Of a stretch of 64,000 nt of DNA, positions 56,851-64,000 are shown in pieces; position 1 is the stretch's first letter, and each line of letters opens with the position of its first letter. Made by a program: the position numbers and the translations under genes. The notes under the pieces are model-generated. The model was given only the letters and a program-made list of their open reading frames with translations, was not told where the DNA came from and searched no databases. The stretch comes from Nitrospiraceae bacterium (lineage in GTDB: Bacteria > Nitrospirota > Thermodesulfovibrionia > UBA6902), in NCBI GenBank assembly GCA_003599505.1, contig QZKO01000018.1, forward strand, positions 36,229 to 100,228, given 5' to 3'.

Positions 56851-57682
56851 CCCGGAACATTTCCCCCGCGTCCATCGAGCTCCTTGTCAGCGGCGAGGAG
56901 GCGACGGCGGCAAATCCCATCTCAAGCCCTTTTATCCGGTATTCTTCAAAAACTTCCGGCCTGACATATTCAAAAACAGGGATGTTGGTCTTCCCCGGCC
57001 TGAGATACTGACCTATGGTCAAAAAATCACATCCGGCGTCCCTCAGGTCCTTCATGACCGATAAGATTTCCGTCTCGCTTTCACCAAGGCCGAGCATAAG
57101 CCCTGATTTCGTCCTGATCTCCGGACGCAGCCTTTTTGCATTCGTCAATACATTTACGGACGTCCGGTAATCAGCCTGGGACCTTACTGCCGGATACAGA
57201 CGGGGTACGGTTTCCACATTGTGGTTGAATACGTCAGGGCGGGCATCGAGCACTTTTTTTAAAGATTCAGCATCCCCTTTAAAATCAGGCGTAAGCACCT
57301 CGATCCTTATTGAAGGTCCTTTTCCTCTCACTGCCTGTATTGTTTCCGCGAACTGTCCGGCACCGCCGTCAGGCAGGTCGTCCCTTGTCACGGAAGTGAT
57401 GACAGCGTATTTCAATCCTAAAGCCGCCGCGGCCGCCGCCACCCTTTCAGGTTCACGGGGATCGGGCGGCAAAGGTTTTGAAGACTCAACGGCGCAGAAA
57501 GAGCAGTTTCTGGTGCATCTGTCCCCGAGTATCATAAAGGTCGCCGTGCTGTCTGAAAAACATTTCCCCTGATTGGGGCACCTTGCTTCTTCACAGACGG
57601 TGGATACCCCGTGATGCCTGAGTATCTTTTTTGTCGCGTGAGCGCCGGCAGATTTTACCTTTATCCATTCGGGATGCCGCAT
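56831..57682 (-). CDS. lipA: Lipoyl synthase
   Basis: LipA inserts sulfur into octanoyl groups of lipoyl-dependent enzymes. The 283-residue protein has the auxiliary iron-sulfur motif CEEARCPNQGKCF, the radical SAM motif CTRNCSFC, GLGESETEI and the terminal RSSM. All cluster ligands are present. The final residues come from a heptamer repeat. It is divergent from the radical SAM/PKS operon. Confidence 0.96.
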   Translation of the reverse strand: MRHPEWIKVKSAGAHATKKILRHHGVSTVCEEARCPNQGKCFSDSTATFMILGDRCTRNCSFCAVESSKPLPPDPREPERVAAAAAALGLKYAVITSVTRDDLPDGGAGQFAETIQAVRGKGPSIRIEVLTPDFKGDAESLKKVLDARPDVFNHNVETVPRLYPAVRSQADYRTSVNVLTNAKRLRPEIRTKSGLMLGLGESETEILSVMKDLRDAGCDFLTIGQYLRPGKTNIPVFEYVRPEVFEEYRIKGLEMGFAAVASSPLTRSSMDAGEMFRAIKNAK

Positions 57683-57689
57683 AATATTC

Positions 57690-57776
57690 TTAAATTCGAA
57701 ACACGAATATCGAAATCCGAAACAAAATCAGGTTCCGGATGCTCGAATTTCGGATTTTGAGATTCGAATTTTAAAC
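57690..57776. repeat. Two heptamer repeat blocks ATTCGAA/TCGAATT
   Basis: The left block has ATTCGAA, ACACGAA, TATCGAA, ATCCGAA; the right has TCGAATT, TCGGATT, TTGAGAT, TCGAATT. They are roughly mirror images and fill the gap between lipA and the next promoter. Confidence 0.8.
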
Positions 57777-57783
57777 TTTGATC

Positions 57784-57811
57784 TTGCTACTTTCCATTCT
57801 TCTGATATAAT
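57784..57811 (+). promoter_or_regulatory. Sigma-70-type promoter of the radical SAM/type III PKS operon
   Basis: TTGCTA (57784-57789) and a perfect TATAAT (57806-57811) are 16 bases apart, about 45 bases before the start codon. Confidence 0.6.
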
Positions 57812-57863
57812 TGTGATTATTATACCCGTTGTTTATCTTGAGTTGCCAACTTCAAAATAAATT

Positions 57864-59291
57864 ATGAAAGTCCTGATTATCAGTGTCAACAGGAACCAGT
57901 TCCCCTCGCCGGTCATCCCTCTGGGAGCGTGCATGGTGGCTGAAGCCGCCCAAAAGGCGGGGCATGATGTAAACCTGCTGGACCTGATGTTTGAGAAAGA
58001 CCCTCTTAAGGCGATTCATCGTGAACTGTCGGACCTCCGTCCTGATGTTATCGGCCTTTCAGTAAGGAACATAGATAACAACGATATGCATTCCCCGGCT
58101 TTTTTCCTCTGTGAACTTGTTTCTTTTACAGATGCAATCCGCAGTATATCAAAGGCCCCTGTTATATTGGGCGGGGCCGCTGTTTCGGTAATGCCTGAGG
58201 AAATATTGCGCTATACGGGGGCCAAAGCGGCTGTACTCGGCGACGGTGAGACCGTATTCCCCGCGCTTCTCGATAAACTTTCACAAGGTAAACGTCCCCT
58301 GGAAATTTCCGGAACTGCATGGATCGATAACGGGGTATTTTATTCCAGGCCGTGTTCTTCACCGGAAAATATCTTCTTGTGCAAAGCTCCCGGTTATTCC
58401 CGGTGGCTTGATATAAAAGCTTACCTCAGGAGACTGGCCGCCATACCGGTACAGACAAAGCTCGGCTGCCGTTTCAACTGCGTATACTGCACCTACCGCA
58501 AGATAGAAGGCGGCGCGTACCGCCTCAGCGACCCGGATGAAGTCGTTGACACTGTTTCCGCGCTGACTTCCGGCGGGCTCCGCCATATAGAGTTTGTCGA
58601 TAACGTATTCAATTCGCCTTACGACCACGCTTTGTCTATAAGTGATAAACTTGCAGAAGCGGGATGCGGGGCGTCGCTGATGAGTCTGGAGCTGAACCCT
58701 CTGTTTATCGACGATGAGCTGATCGCGACTATGGAGAAGGCGGGCTTCTCCGGAATAGGAATTACAGTGGAGAGCGCTTCCGACAAGGTATTGGAAGGAC
58801 TCAGGAAAGGATTTACCACGGAGCACGTTTATAAAGCCGCTGAAGTCATCCGGCGGCATAACATCCCCTGTGTCTGGATATTCATGCTGGGCGGTCCCAA
58901 CGAAACAGAGGACACGGTCAAAGAAACTTTGCGTTTCGCTGAAAAATCCATCCGTCCCCGCGATGCCGCCTTTTTCAGCGCCGGCATCCGCATTTACCCG
59001 GGGACCGGGCTTGAAGCAATCGCGAGAGAACAGCGGCTCCTGTCGTTTTCTCCGGATGAAATGCTCGCGCCTGTATTCTATGTCTCGCCTGAGGTAGAAT
59101 ACGGCTGGATGCATAAGAGGTTAAGAGATTCAATGAAAAGACATATGAACTTTATTGATTCAGGCTCTATAAGTTTCCCGGTCCTCCCGGCCCTGCACCG
59201 CTTTGGTTACAAACTGGGATTGAGGCCCCCTCTCTGGAAACATACCCGTTTTATCCGCCGGGCCCTCAGGACCGTGGGAATGGACGCGTAA
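57864..59291 (+). CDS. B12-binding-type radical SAM protein
   Basis: The 475-residue protein has a cobalamin-binding-like N-terminal domain (about 1-145; VIPLGACMVAEAAQKAGHDVNLLDL) without the classical histidine. A radical SAM domain follows with the cluster motif CRFNCVYCTYR (CxxxCxxC), EFVDNVFN and MLGGPNETEDTVKETL. Family members do methylations, ring changes and lipid modifications; the substrate here is unknown. It shares a TAATG junction with the type III PKS gene, so it likely modifies that product or its precursor. No ribosome site is obvious. Confidence 0.88.
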   Translation: MKVLIISVNRNQFPSPVIPLGACMVAEAAQKAGHDVNLLDLMFEKDPLKAIHRELSDLRPDVIGLSVRNIDNNDMHSPAFFLCELVSFTDAIRSISKAPVILGGAAVSVMPEEILRYTGAKAAVLGDGETVFPALLDKLSQGKRPLEISGTAWIDNGVFYSRPCSSPENIFLCKAPGYSRWLDIKAYLRRLAAIPVQTKLGCRFNCVYCTYRKIEGGAYRLSDPDEVVDTVSALTSGGLRHIEFVDNVFNSPYDHALSISDKLAEAGCGASLMSLELNPLFIDDELIATMEKAGFSGIGITVESASDKVLEGLRKGFTTEHVYKAAEVIRRHNIPCVWIFMLGGPNETEDTVKETLRFAEKSIRPRDAAFFSAGIRIYPGTGLEAIAREQRLLSFSPDEMLAPVFYVSPEVEYGWMHKRLRDSMKRHMNFIDSGSISFPVLPALHRFGYKLGLRPPLWKHTRFIRRALRTVGMDA

Positions 59292-60355
59292 TGGAGCCGG
59301 GCCGTGTAAACCCTCACATAGCGTCAATCGCTGTAGCGACCCCCCCTTTTGTTCTTGATCAGGCCCGCTCGCTGGAACACCTCCTGAGACACTACGGCGA
59401 TAAACTGAAACCGAGGAGTGTGTCCCTGATGCGCAAGATATTTGCGAATCCCGGCATAAAGAAAAGGTACTTCGCGATTGACGATGTAGACGCCTTTCTC
59501 AGCGAAGACCCTGACGGCCGCATAGCGCGCTTCAGCAGATGGTCGGTCAATTTATCGGAAAAGGCCGTCCTTGAAGCCCTTTCAGACGCGGGCCTGACGA
59601 TAAATTCAATATCCGGGCTGGTCGTCAATACCTGCACCGGTTATATCTGTCCCGGCATCTCAACCTATCTTATAGAAAAATTGGGGCTGAGGCGCGACAT
59701 AAAAGTATACGACCTGGTCGGCAGCGGGTGCGGCGGGGCGGTCCCGAACCTTGAAGTGGCAAGATCGCTGATGACCAATGCTTCCGAAGACGTAATCGTC
59801 AGCGTCTCCGTTGAAATATGCAGCGCCACGTTCCAGATGGGAGATGATTTAAGCCTGCTCATTTCCAACGCCCTTTTCGGAGACGGGGCCGCTGCAGCGG
59901 TGCTCCGGGGCCGTCCCGGGGGACTTGAGCTCATCGAGTCTTCCAGTTGCTACGTTCCCGAAGACCGCGACGCCATACGGTACGTTCACAAAAACGGCCA
60001 CCTCCATAACCAGCTTTCGACAAACCTCGACGAGCTTGTAAGAAAAGCCGTATCGCAGGTTACGGCGAAGCTGCTCGGACCGAGGTCCTTACGCGTTGAA
60101 GATATAAAACACTGGGCGCTCCACACAGGGGGTGAAAAGATAATCAACTCCATCAGAGACGAGATCGGTCTTTCCGAAACACAATTGCGGGCAACACGCA
60201 AGGTCCTCTCCGGGTATGGGAACATGTCCTCTCCTACGGTCTGGTTTGTTCTGAAAGAGATATTGAAAGAGGGTATGAAAGAAGGAGACTGGTGTATTAT
60301 GGCGGCCTTCGGCGCCGGTCTCTCAGCGCACGCCTTCCTCCTCAGGAAGACTTAA
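59291..60355 (+). CDS. Type III polyketide synthase (chalcone/stilbene synthase family)
   Basis: The 354-residue protein fits type III PKS enzymes, which extend a CoA starter with malonyl-CoA on one active site. The features are NPGIKKRYFAIDD near the N terminus, VVNTCTGYICPGISTYLIEKLG, and the nucleophile region VGSGCGGAVPNLEVAR. HTGGEKII holds the His, and GYGNMSSPTVWFVL holds the Asn. The Cys-His-Asn triad is therefore complete. Products could be alkylpyrones or resorcinols, but this cannot be decided. Its 3' end overlaps the cyclase gene on the other strand by 33 bases. Confidence 0.88.
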   Translation: MEPGRVNPHIASIAVATPPFVLDQARSLEHLLRHYGDKLKPRSVSLMRKIFANPGIKKRYFAIDDVDAFLSEDPDGRIARFSRWSVNLSEKAVLEALSDAGLTINSISGLVVNTCTGYICPGISTYLIEKLGLRRDIKVYDLVGSGCGGAVPNLEVARSLMTNASEDVIVSVSVEICSATFQMGDDLSLLISNALFGDGAAAAVLRGRPGGLELIESSSCYVPEDRDAIRYVHKNGHLHNQLSTNLDELVRKAVSQVTAKLLGPRSLRVEDIKHWALHTGGEKIINSIRDEIGLSETQLRATRKVLSGYGNMSSPTVWFVLKEILKEGMKEGDWCIMAAFGAGLSAHAFLLRKT

Positions 60356-61270
60356 TACAGCTCCGGGCCAGTCCATCTCCATAACACGGTTGCGCCCTTC
60401 TCTTTTCGCGCGGTAAAGGGCTTCATCCGCTTTTTTAAACATCATATACGCGGACTCCATTTCCTTCCGGAACTCCGCGACCCCGAGGCTGATTGTTACC
60501 TTTATAATCTTGCCGTCATAATTGTTCTCCTGCTGCTCGATGGCCACCCTGAACCTCTCCGCGACTTTTAACGCATCATGCATCTTTGTCTCCGGAAGCA
60601 GGCAGCAGAATTCTTCTCCTCCGTACCGGACCATGAAATCCACGTTCCTGATCAGCGATGAAGTCCGGGAGCTGAGTGATTTCAATATAAAGTCGCCGCA
60701 CTGATGACCGTATGTGTCGTTTATGCTCTTGAAATGGTCTATATCGAGCATGACGACGCTGAAAACCCCGCCGTACCTCTTATGCCTGTTGAATTCTTCA
60801 TTGAGCTTCTCGTCCAGAAACCTCCTGTTATAAATGCCGGTGAGCCCGTCTTTCAGGTTCATCTCCATGAGCTTCTGCTCGTATGTCGCGACCTCTGTCA
60901 TGTCCTGGACGTAAATAAACAAATGGTTTATTTCGTTGTCCCCGTCGCGCAGCGGCCCCATCGCGCAGCTCTGCTGCATATGCTCAAACCTGGTGTCGGC
61001 GTATCCGGTTGTTTTAAAGGGGAACAGATGATGATGGAGCTTCTGCGAAAAAAAACAGAAGTTCCCGAAAGCAAAGACCGATTTGCAGCTCCTTATGAAT
61101 TTCGGGTTGTTCAGATGAGAGAAGCGATCAAAAATGGAATTGCCTTTGATTTCATCGTAAGCGATGCCGCTGTGGATTTCCATCCACCGGTTCCATGCCC
61201 GCACCCTGAAATCCCTGTCGAGGATGACTATGCCGAGGTTGATCGCGTCAAATATCTGCTGGAGCATCAT
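60323..61270 (-). CDS. PAS-containing diguanylate cyclase
   Basis: The 315-residue protein has an N-terminal PAS domain (about 1-120; AINLGIVILDRDFRVRAWN) and a GGDEF domain (about 140-300). The latter has LKDGLTGIYNRRFLDE, the catalytic RYGGEEF and an RNVD inhibitory site five residues before it. It should make cyclic di-GMP in response to a PAS-sensed signal. It overlaps cheC by 4 bases and is last in a sigma-28 operon. Confidence 0.92.
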   Translation of the reverse strand: MMLQQIFDAINLGIVILDRDFRVRAWNRWMEIHSGIAYDEIKGNSIFDRFSHLNNPKFIRSCKSVFAFGNFCFFSQKLHHHLFPFKTTGYADTRFEHMQQSCAMGPLRDGDNEINHLFIYVQDMTEVATYEQKLMEMNLKDGLTGIYNRRFLDEKLNEEFNRHKRYGGVFSVVMLDIDHFKSINDTYGHQCGDFILKSLSSRTSSLIRNVDFMVRYGGEEFCCLLPETKMHDALKVAERFRVAIEQQENNYDGKIIKVTISLGVAEFRKEMESAYMMFKKADEALYRAKREGRNRVMEMDWPGAVLSLPEEEGVR

Positions 61271-61914
61271 TCATACTGCGCGATAAATAAACGCAGGGCC
61301 TCCTTGAGCCATTGGATGGAATCATGACTGGTCACCAGGAATAAAAAGCCGCTTACGTCGCCTTCGGTAAAAGTAAAATCGGTCTTCAAAACTATCGCGG
61401 TCCGGTCCGGATTAAAATGGTTCCCGGAAAACGCGTCCTGATAATATCTTTCCAGTATGATAAGAGGAGGGTTATACGTGACTACATCTTTCAGGAGTTC
61501 GGCCAGCTTTCCGACGCATGCCCCTATAAGGATGTTGCCGACCTCCATGAGCGTTTCCCGTTCCAGTATCTCTACAGGGTCTGATTCAAGGCTGACTGAC
61601 TCTCCATGCTGCAGCATTCTTATCAGCTCTTTGCCGGAGCCTGACGAAAAGACCAGAAGCGCGTCTCCCTTGAAACGCCCGAAAAAGTGCTGTTCGACTA
61701 TACTGATATTCTTGTAGTCTTTCACATGGTTCCTGATATAATCGGGCAGATCCGTCACCTGCATGATGCTGATATACGGGACATTAAGCACCACATGCGT
61801 GTCTATCACATCTGCGAGATCGGCCGCGGATTTCCCGAAGGAAATATTCATTATCTCCTGGAGGATCTCAATTTCCTCGGCCGTTAAAATCTGTTCTTCG
61901 TGTGTCTCCATCAT
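61267..61914 (-). CDS. CheC-type CheY-P phosphatase
   Basis: The 215-residue protein has the two-fold CheC arrangement with two Glu-x-x-Asn active sites: EILQEIMNISFGKSA (Glu/Asn) and ETLMEVGNILIGACVGKL (Glu/Asn). CheC dephosphorylates CheY-P. It is joined by 4-base overlaps to the receiver gene upstream and the cyclase downstream. Together with the CheZ fusion at 36.6 kb, the cell has two unrelated CheY-P phosphatases. Confidence 0.88.
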   Translation of the reverse strand: MMETHEEQILTAEEIEILQEIMNISFGKSAADLADVIDTHVVLNVPYISIMQVTDLPDYIRNHVKDYKNISIVEQHFFGRFKGDALLVFSSGSGKELIRMLQHGESVSLESDPVEILERETLMEVGNILIGACVGKLAELLKDVVTYNPPLIILERYYQDAFSGNHFNPDRTAIVLKTDFTFTEGDVSGFLFLVTSHDSIQWLKEALRLFIAQYE

Positions 61915-62294
61915 TTTTCAACCTTCTGCAGGGTGTCCTGGGCCTTCAGCAGGGCCACCTGGAGGTCTTCTTTCTTCAGCGGTTTCCTCAATACCATATA
62001 CGCTCCCGAATCGAGGACCGTTTTGATGGCCTTCAACTGCACATCGGCGGTCACTACAATGACCAGCGCGTTCCTGTCGTATTTTATTATCTCTTCAAGG
62101 GCTTCGTAACCTGTCATGACGGGCATGGTCAGGTCCATAAACGTCAGATCGGGATTGATGCTTTTATATTTTTCCGTCCCTTCCTTACCGTCACAGGCCT
62201 CGTGGAATTCGAAGCCCTGGTCCTTGGGCAGGCAGCTCTTCAGCATCTTCCTTGCAATCGGTGAATCATCAACTATCAGTATCTTCTTGATCAT
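61911..62294 (-). CDS. Stand-alone receiver (CheY-like) protein
   Basis: The 127-residue receiver domain has ILIVDDSPIARKML, the phospho-acceptor in FMDLTMPVMTGYEAL and the VLRKPL lysine. The usual switch threonine is in VVTAD. It heads the receiver-cheC-cyclase operon, so CheC is its probable phosphatase. Confidence 0.9.
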   Translation of the reverse strand: MIKKILIVDDSPIARKMLKSCLPKDQGFEFHEACDGKEGTEKYKSINPDLTFMDLTMPVMTGYEALEEIIKYDRNALVIVVTADVQLKAIKTVLDSGAYMVLRKPLKKEDLQVALLKAQDTLQKVEK

Positions 62295-62379
62295 TCCTCT
62301 TTTGCCGCGCCTTTATAAAGCAGCATAAACAGACAAAACTCCATTCCGGTCCCGGCTGCATAACAGCCTTATGCCAATC

Positions 62380-62407
62380 ATATCGGCATATATAAAAAAT
62401 AACTTTA
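62380..62407 (-). promoter_or_regulatory. Sigma-28 promoter of the receiver-cheC-cyclase operon
   Basis: On the minus strand TAAAGTTA (62407-62400) and GCCGATAT (62387-62380) are 12 bases apart. Both boxes match the FliA consensus at seven of eight positions. It lies about 85 bases before the receiver start. Confidence 0.78.
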
Positions 62408-62443
62408 AGCAGGCTTCTCTTCTCAAGATATTCCCGTCATCTC

Positions 62444-64000
62444 TCATTCAACATAACTTAGACTGACACGATTTAATTCAACCTGCTGATATGTATCTGA
62501 TTGCAGGAAAGCCTTAAAGTAAAATGTACCGGGCACTGCATAATTCCGGAATACCGGCATGTTCACATTGACTTCAGATGCGGTATTTGAATGGTCAAAC
62601 CCCGCTGTTGCCGGCGCCCATTTTATGCCGTCATGATAGTACCAATGGCCTCCGTTGTTTGAGATTTGATACCTTATATCGCCTGCATTGCCTTCTCCCA
62701 AAGTTTCAGTAAATGTATCAAGCCGGATATACGTTTGACCAATATTATTTATAACGACGGGACCGTCCCCGGGATAATGCGCAGGCCCGATTGTAACATT
62801 TTTCAGTTCAGGCGAATACGAAATGTTGTCGGTCTCAAGATACGCCTTATACTGGAAATAGCGACTGTCCGTAACAAAGAGCGGGATGTCTGCAGGCAAG
62901 TCTGCCGTTGAATTACTCAGTTCAGAATAATATGTCGAAGAAGTGCCGTCAGGCCCTGAAAAATTTTCACCGTCACATGCGCTGTCATCGCAGGAGCGCG
63001 CCTGATATTTCAATCTTACCGCCCCTCTTACATAACTGTCTATTATTTCCTGTGCCGTTAACGCCCTGTTGTATATGGCGACCTCATCGATATAACCATC
63101 AAAAATTTTTGCTGCTCCACTGCTAAACCAGGATCCGATTGCAATGTCAAGAGTGTTGGCTGCTCTCGGATACGGCTGGTCGGTCCCGGCAGGTACGGCA
63201 TCGACATAAAAGAAAGCATTGATGCCGTCATAAACAACCGCGACATGCTGCCATTGATTATATGTTAGAACATCGGGATCGCTGCATGACCAATTGAACA
63301 TTAAAGACCGTGTATAACAATTGCCTTCGTCAATGCTGAATTTATATCCGGTCCCGGAAACCGCGCCATTATTTTTGCTTACTATCCCCCCTTGATTGGA
63401 ACCGCCCGCGTTCCTTGGATATATCCACGCGGTAATAGTCATCGGCCCTGTTAGATCAAGGCTGTCGGAGTCCGGCACCTTGATATAACCGCTGACCCCG
63501 TTGAAATTTCCGGCCCTGCCGAATTTCCCTCCGGCTGATGTGTTCACCCCGTTATAAGCCGTGCCGTGATTTCCGCTCCCGGAAGAGTCATAAACTTCGC
63601 CTGCAGCGCCGTTCCAGTTATCTTCGTTCATATGCATCAAAAGCACATTGCCGGTCATATCGGCATTGCCTTCGGGATAAGCCGTTTCAGATTGCGCGTT
63701 GTCCGGCAGTTCTTTATAATATGGTCTTTGAGGCGTCCATGATAAAGCGCTCCATGAAGTTGACGCCCCCGCGTCTATTATCCTTGAGGTGAAATATCCT
63801 GAGGCGTCAAAAGGCGGATTCCCAGGGTTGAGCTTCAGCAAATTGTTGCTGTTGTCCCATACTGTGCTGCTATGCGCGCCCCCGCCGAAACCCGTTGAGG
63901 CATTATCATCATCAGTCTGGTCCACCAATACCAGGCTCGCTGTGCCGTCTGAAATCAGGACCTTTGCGGCGTCATATATGTAATCGCCCGGATTTATAAA
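62444..64000 (-). CDS. LamG-domain surface or secreted protein, partial
   Basis: The reading is open to the right edge, so its N terminus lies outside the window. The visible 518 residues include ADMTGNVLLMHMNEDNWNG and a LamG/concanavalin-like domain (about 120-300; NFNGVSGYIKVPDSDSLDLTGPMTITAWIYP; core MTITAWIYPRNAGG, then IDEVAIYNRALTAQEI). A C-terminal beta-rich part follows. Such proteins bind sugars or form large surface structures. No PEP-CTERM tail is seen at the C terminus. Confidence 0.78.
   Translation of the reverse strand, partial: FINPGDYIYDAAKVLISDGTASLVLVDQTDDDNASTGFGGGAHSSTVWDNSNNLLKLNPGNPPFDASGYFTSRIIDAGASTSWSALSWTPQRPYYKELPDNAQSETAYPEGNADMTGNVLLMHMNEDNWNGAAGEVYDSSGSGNHGTAYNGVNTSAGGKFGRAGNFNGVSGYIKVPDSDSLDLTGPMTITAWIYPRNAGGSNQGGIVSKNNGAVSGTGYKFSIDEGNCYTRSLMFNWSCSDPDVLTYNQWQHVAVVYDGINAFFYVDAVPAGTDQPYPRAANTLDIAIGSWFSSGAAKIFDGYIDEVAIYNRALTAQEIIDSYVRGAVRLKYQARSCDDSACDGENFSGPDGTSSTYYSELSNSTADLPADIPLFVTDSRYFQYKAYLETDNISYSPELKNVTIGPAHYPGDGPVVINNIGQTYIRLDTFTETLGEGNAGDIRYQISNNGGHWYYHDGIKWAPATAGFDHSNTASEVNVNMPVFRNYAVPGTFYFKAFLQSDTYQQVELNRVSLSYVE

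Overview
The window reads as a chromosomal segment of a motile, Gram-negative, probably anaerobic bacterium. It has P- and L-ring genes, a Tat-exported lipoprotein, PEP-CTERM proteins, Pta/AckA acetate metabolism and glycogen phosphorylase. The flhF/flhG, sigma-54 and sigma-28 flagellar layout, the PEP-CTERM proteins and the hom/tusA/hesA/thrC/thiS/NIL cluster fit a Nitrospirota (Thermodesulfovibrionia-like) or deltaproteobacterial lineage. This assignment is inference; no 16S rRNA gene is present.

Layout. 1-3.1 kb is accessory: an integrase remnant, a retropepsin-like protease with a DUF5678 partner, a frameshifted PEP-CTERM gene, a MerR-HicB/HicA toxin-antitoxin pair and a small zinc ribbon. 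3.2-9.5 kb is housekeeping: tRNA-Val, ackA-pta, glgP and a cold-shock gene. 9.7-30 kb is a nearly continuous minus-strand flagellar block: an NtrC-type regulator, fliW-csrA, flgLKNM, flgJIHAGF, fliA, flhGFAB and fliRQPONML. 30.3-39.5 kb (plus strand) holds a diguanylate cyclase and a chemotaxis operon (HEAT protein, cheR, two cheY, cheA, a CheW-CheZ fusion, cheW, cheB). 39.5-43.2 kb (minus) is flgE-flgD-fliK. 43.3-50 kb has two secreted proteins, a complementary pair of multicopper-oxidase-like genes and a Kef-type antiporter. 50-57.7 kb (minus) is an aspartate-family and sulfur-carrier cluster: thrC, NIL, ThiS-like, a second thrC-like gene, hesA/moeB, tusA-like, hom, aminotransferase, lipA. 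57.8-60.4 kb is a two-gene operon of B12-type radical SAM protein and type III polyketide synthase. 60.3-62.3 kb is diguanylate cyclase, cheC and cheY. A partial LamG protein runs off the right edge.

Regulation can be read from the DNA. GG-N10-GC sigma-54 sites lie before flgF and at fliK. TAAA-N15/16-(G/T)CCGATA sigma-28 sites lie before flgM, the 30.3-kb cyclase, the che operon and the cheY-cheC-cyclase operon. With the sigma-54 activator, FliA and FlgM all encoded here, this is a complete middle/late flagellar hierarchy in which two cyclases and both phosphatase types (CheZ and CheC) are expressed with the flagellum.

The most unusual structure is not a gene. About twenty short degenerate tandem repeats are scattered between and into genes. 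Each locus has its own sequence, but nearly all share a 7-bp period. They supply stop codons, signal peptides and an internal protein linker. Other items worth attention are the CheW-CheZ fusion, the split multicopper oxidase pair, the type III PKS operon, and a likely protein-thiocarboxylate sulfur pathway whose carrier protein is extended past its Gly-Gly.
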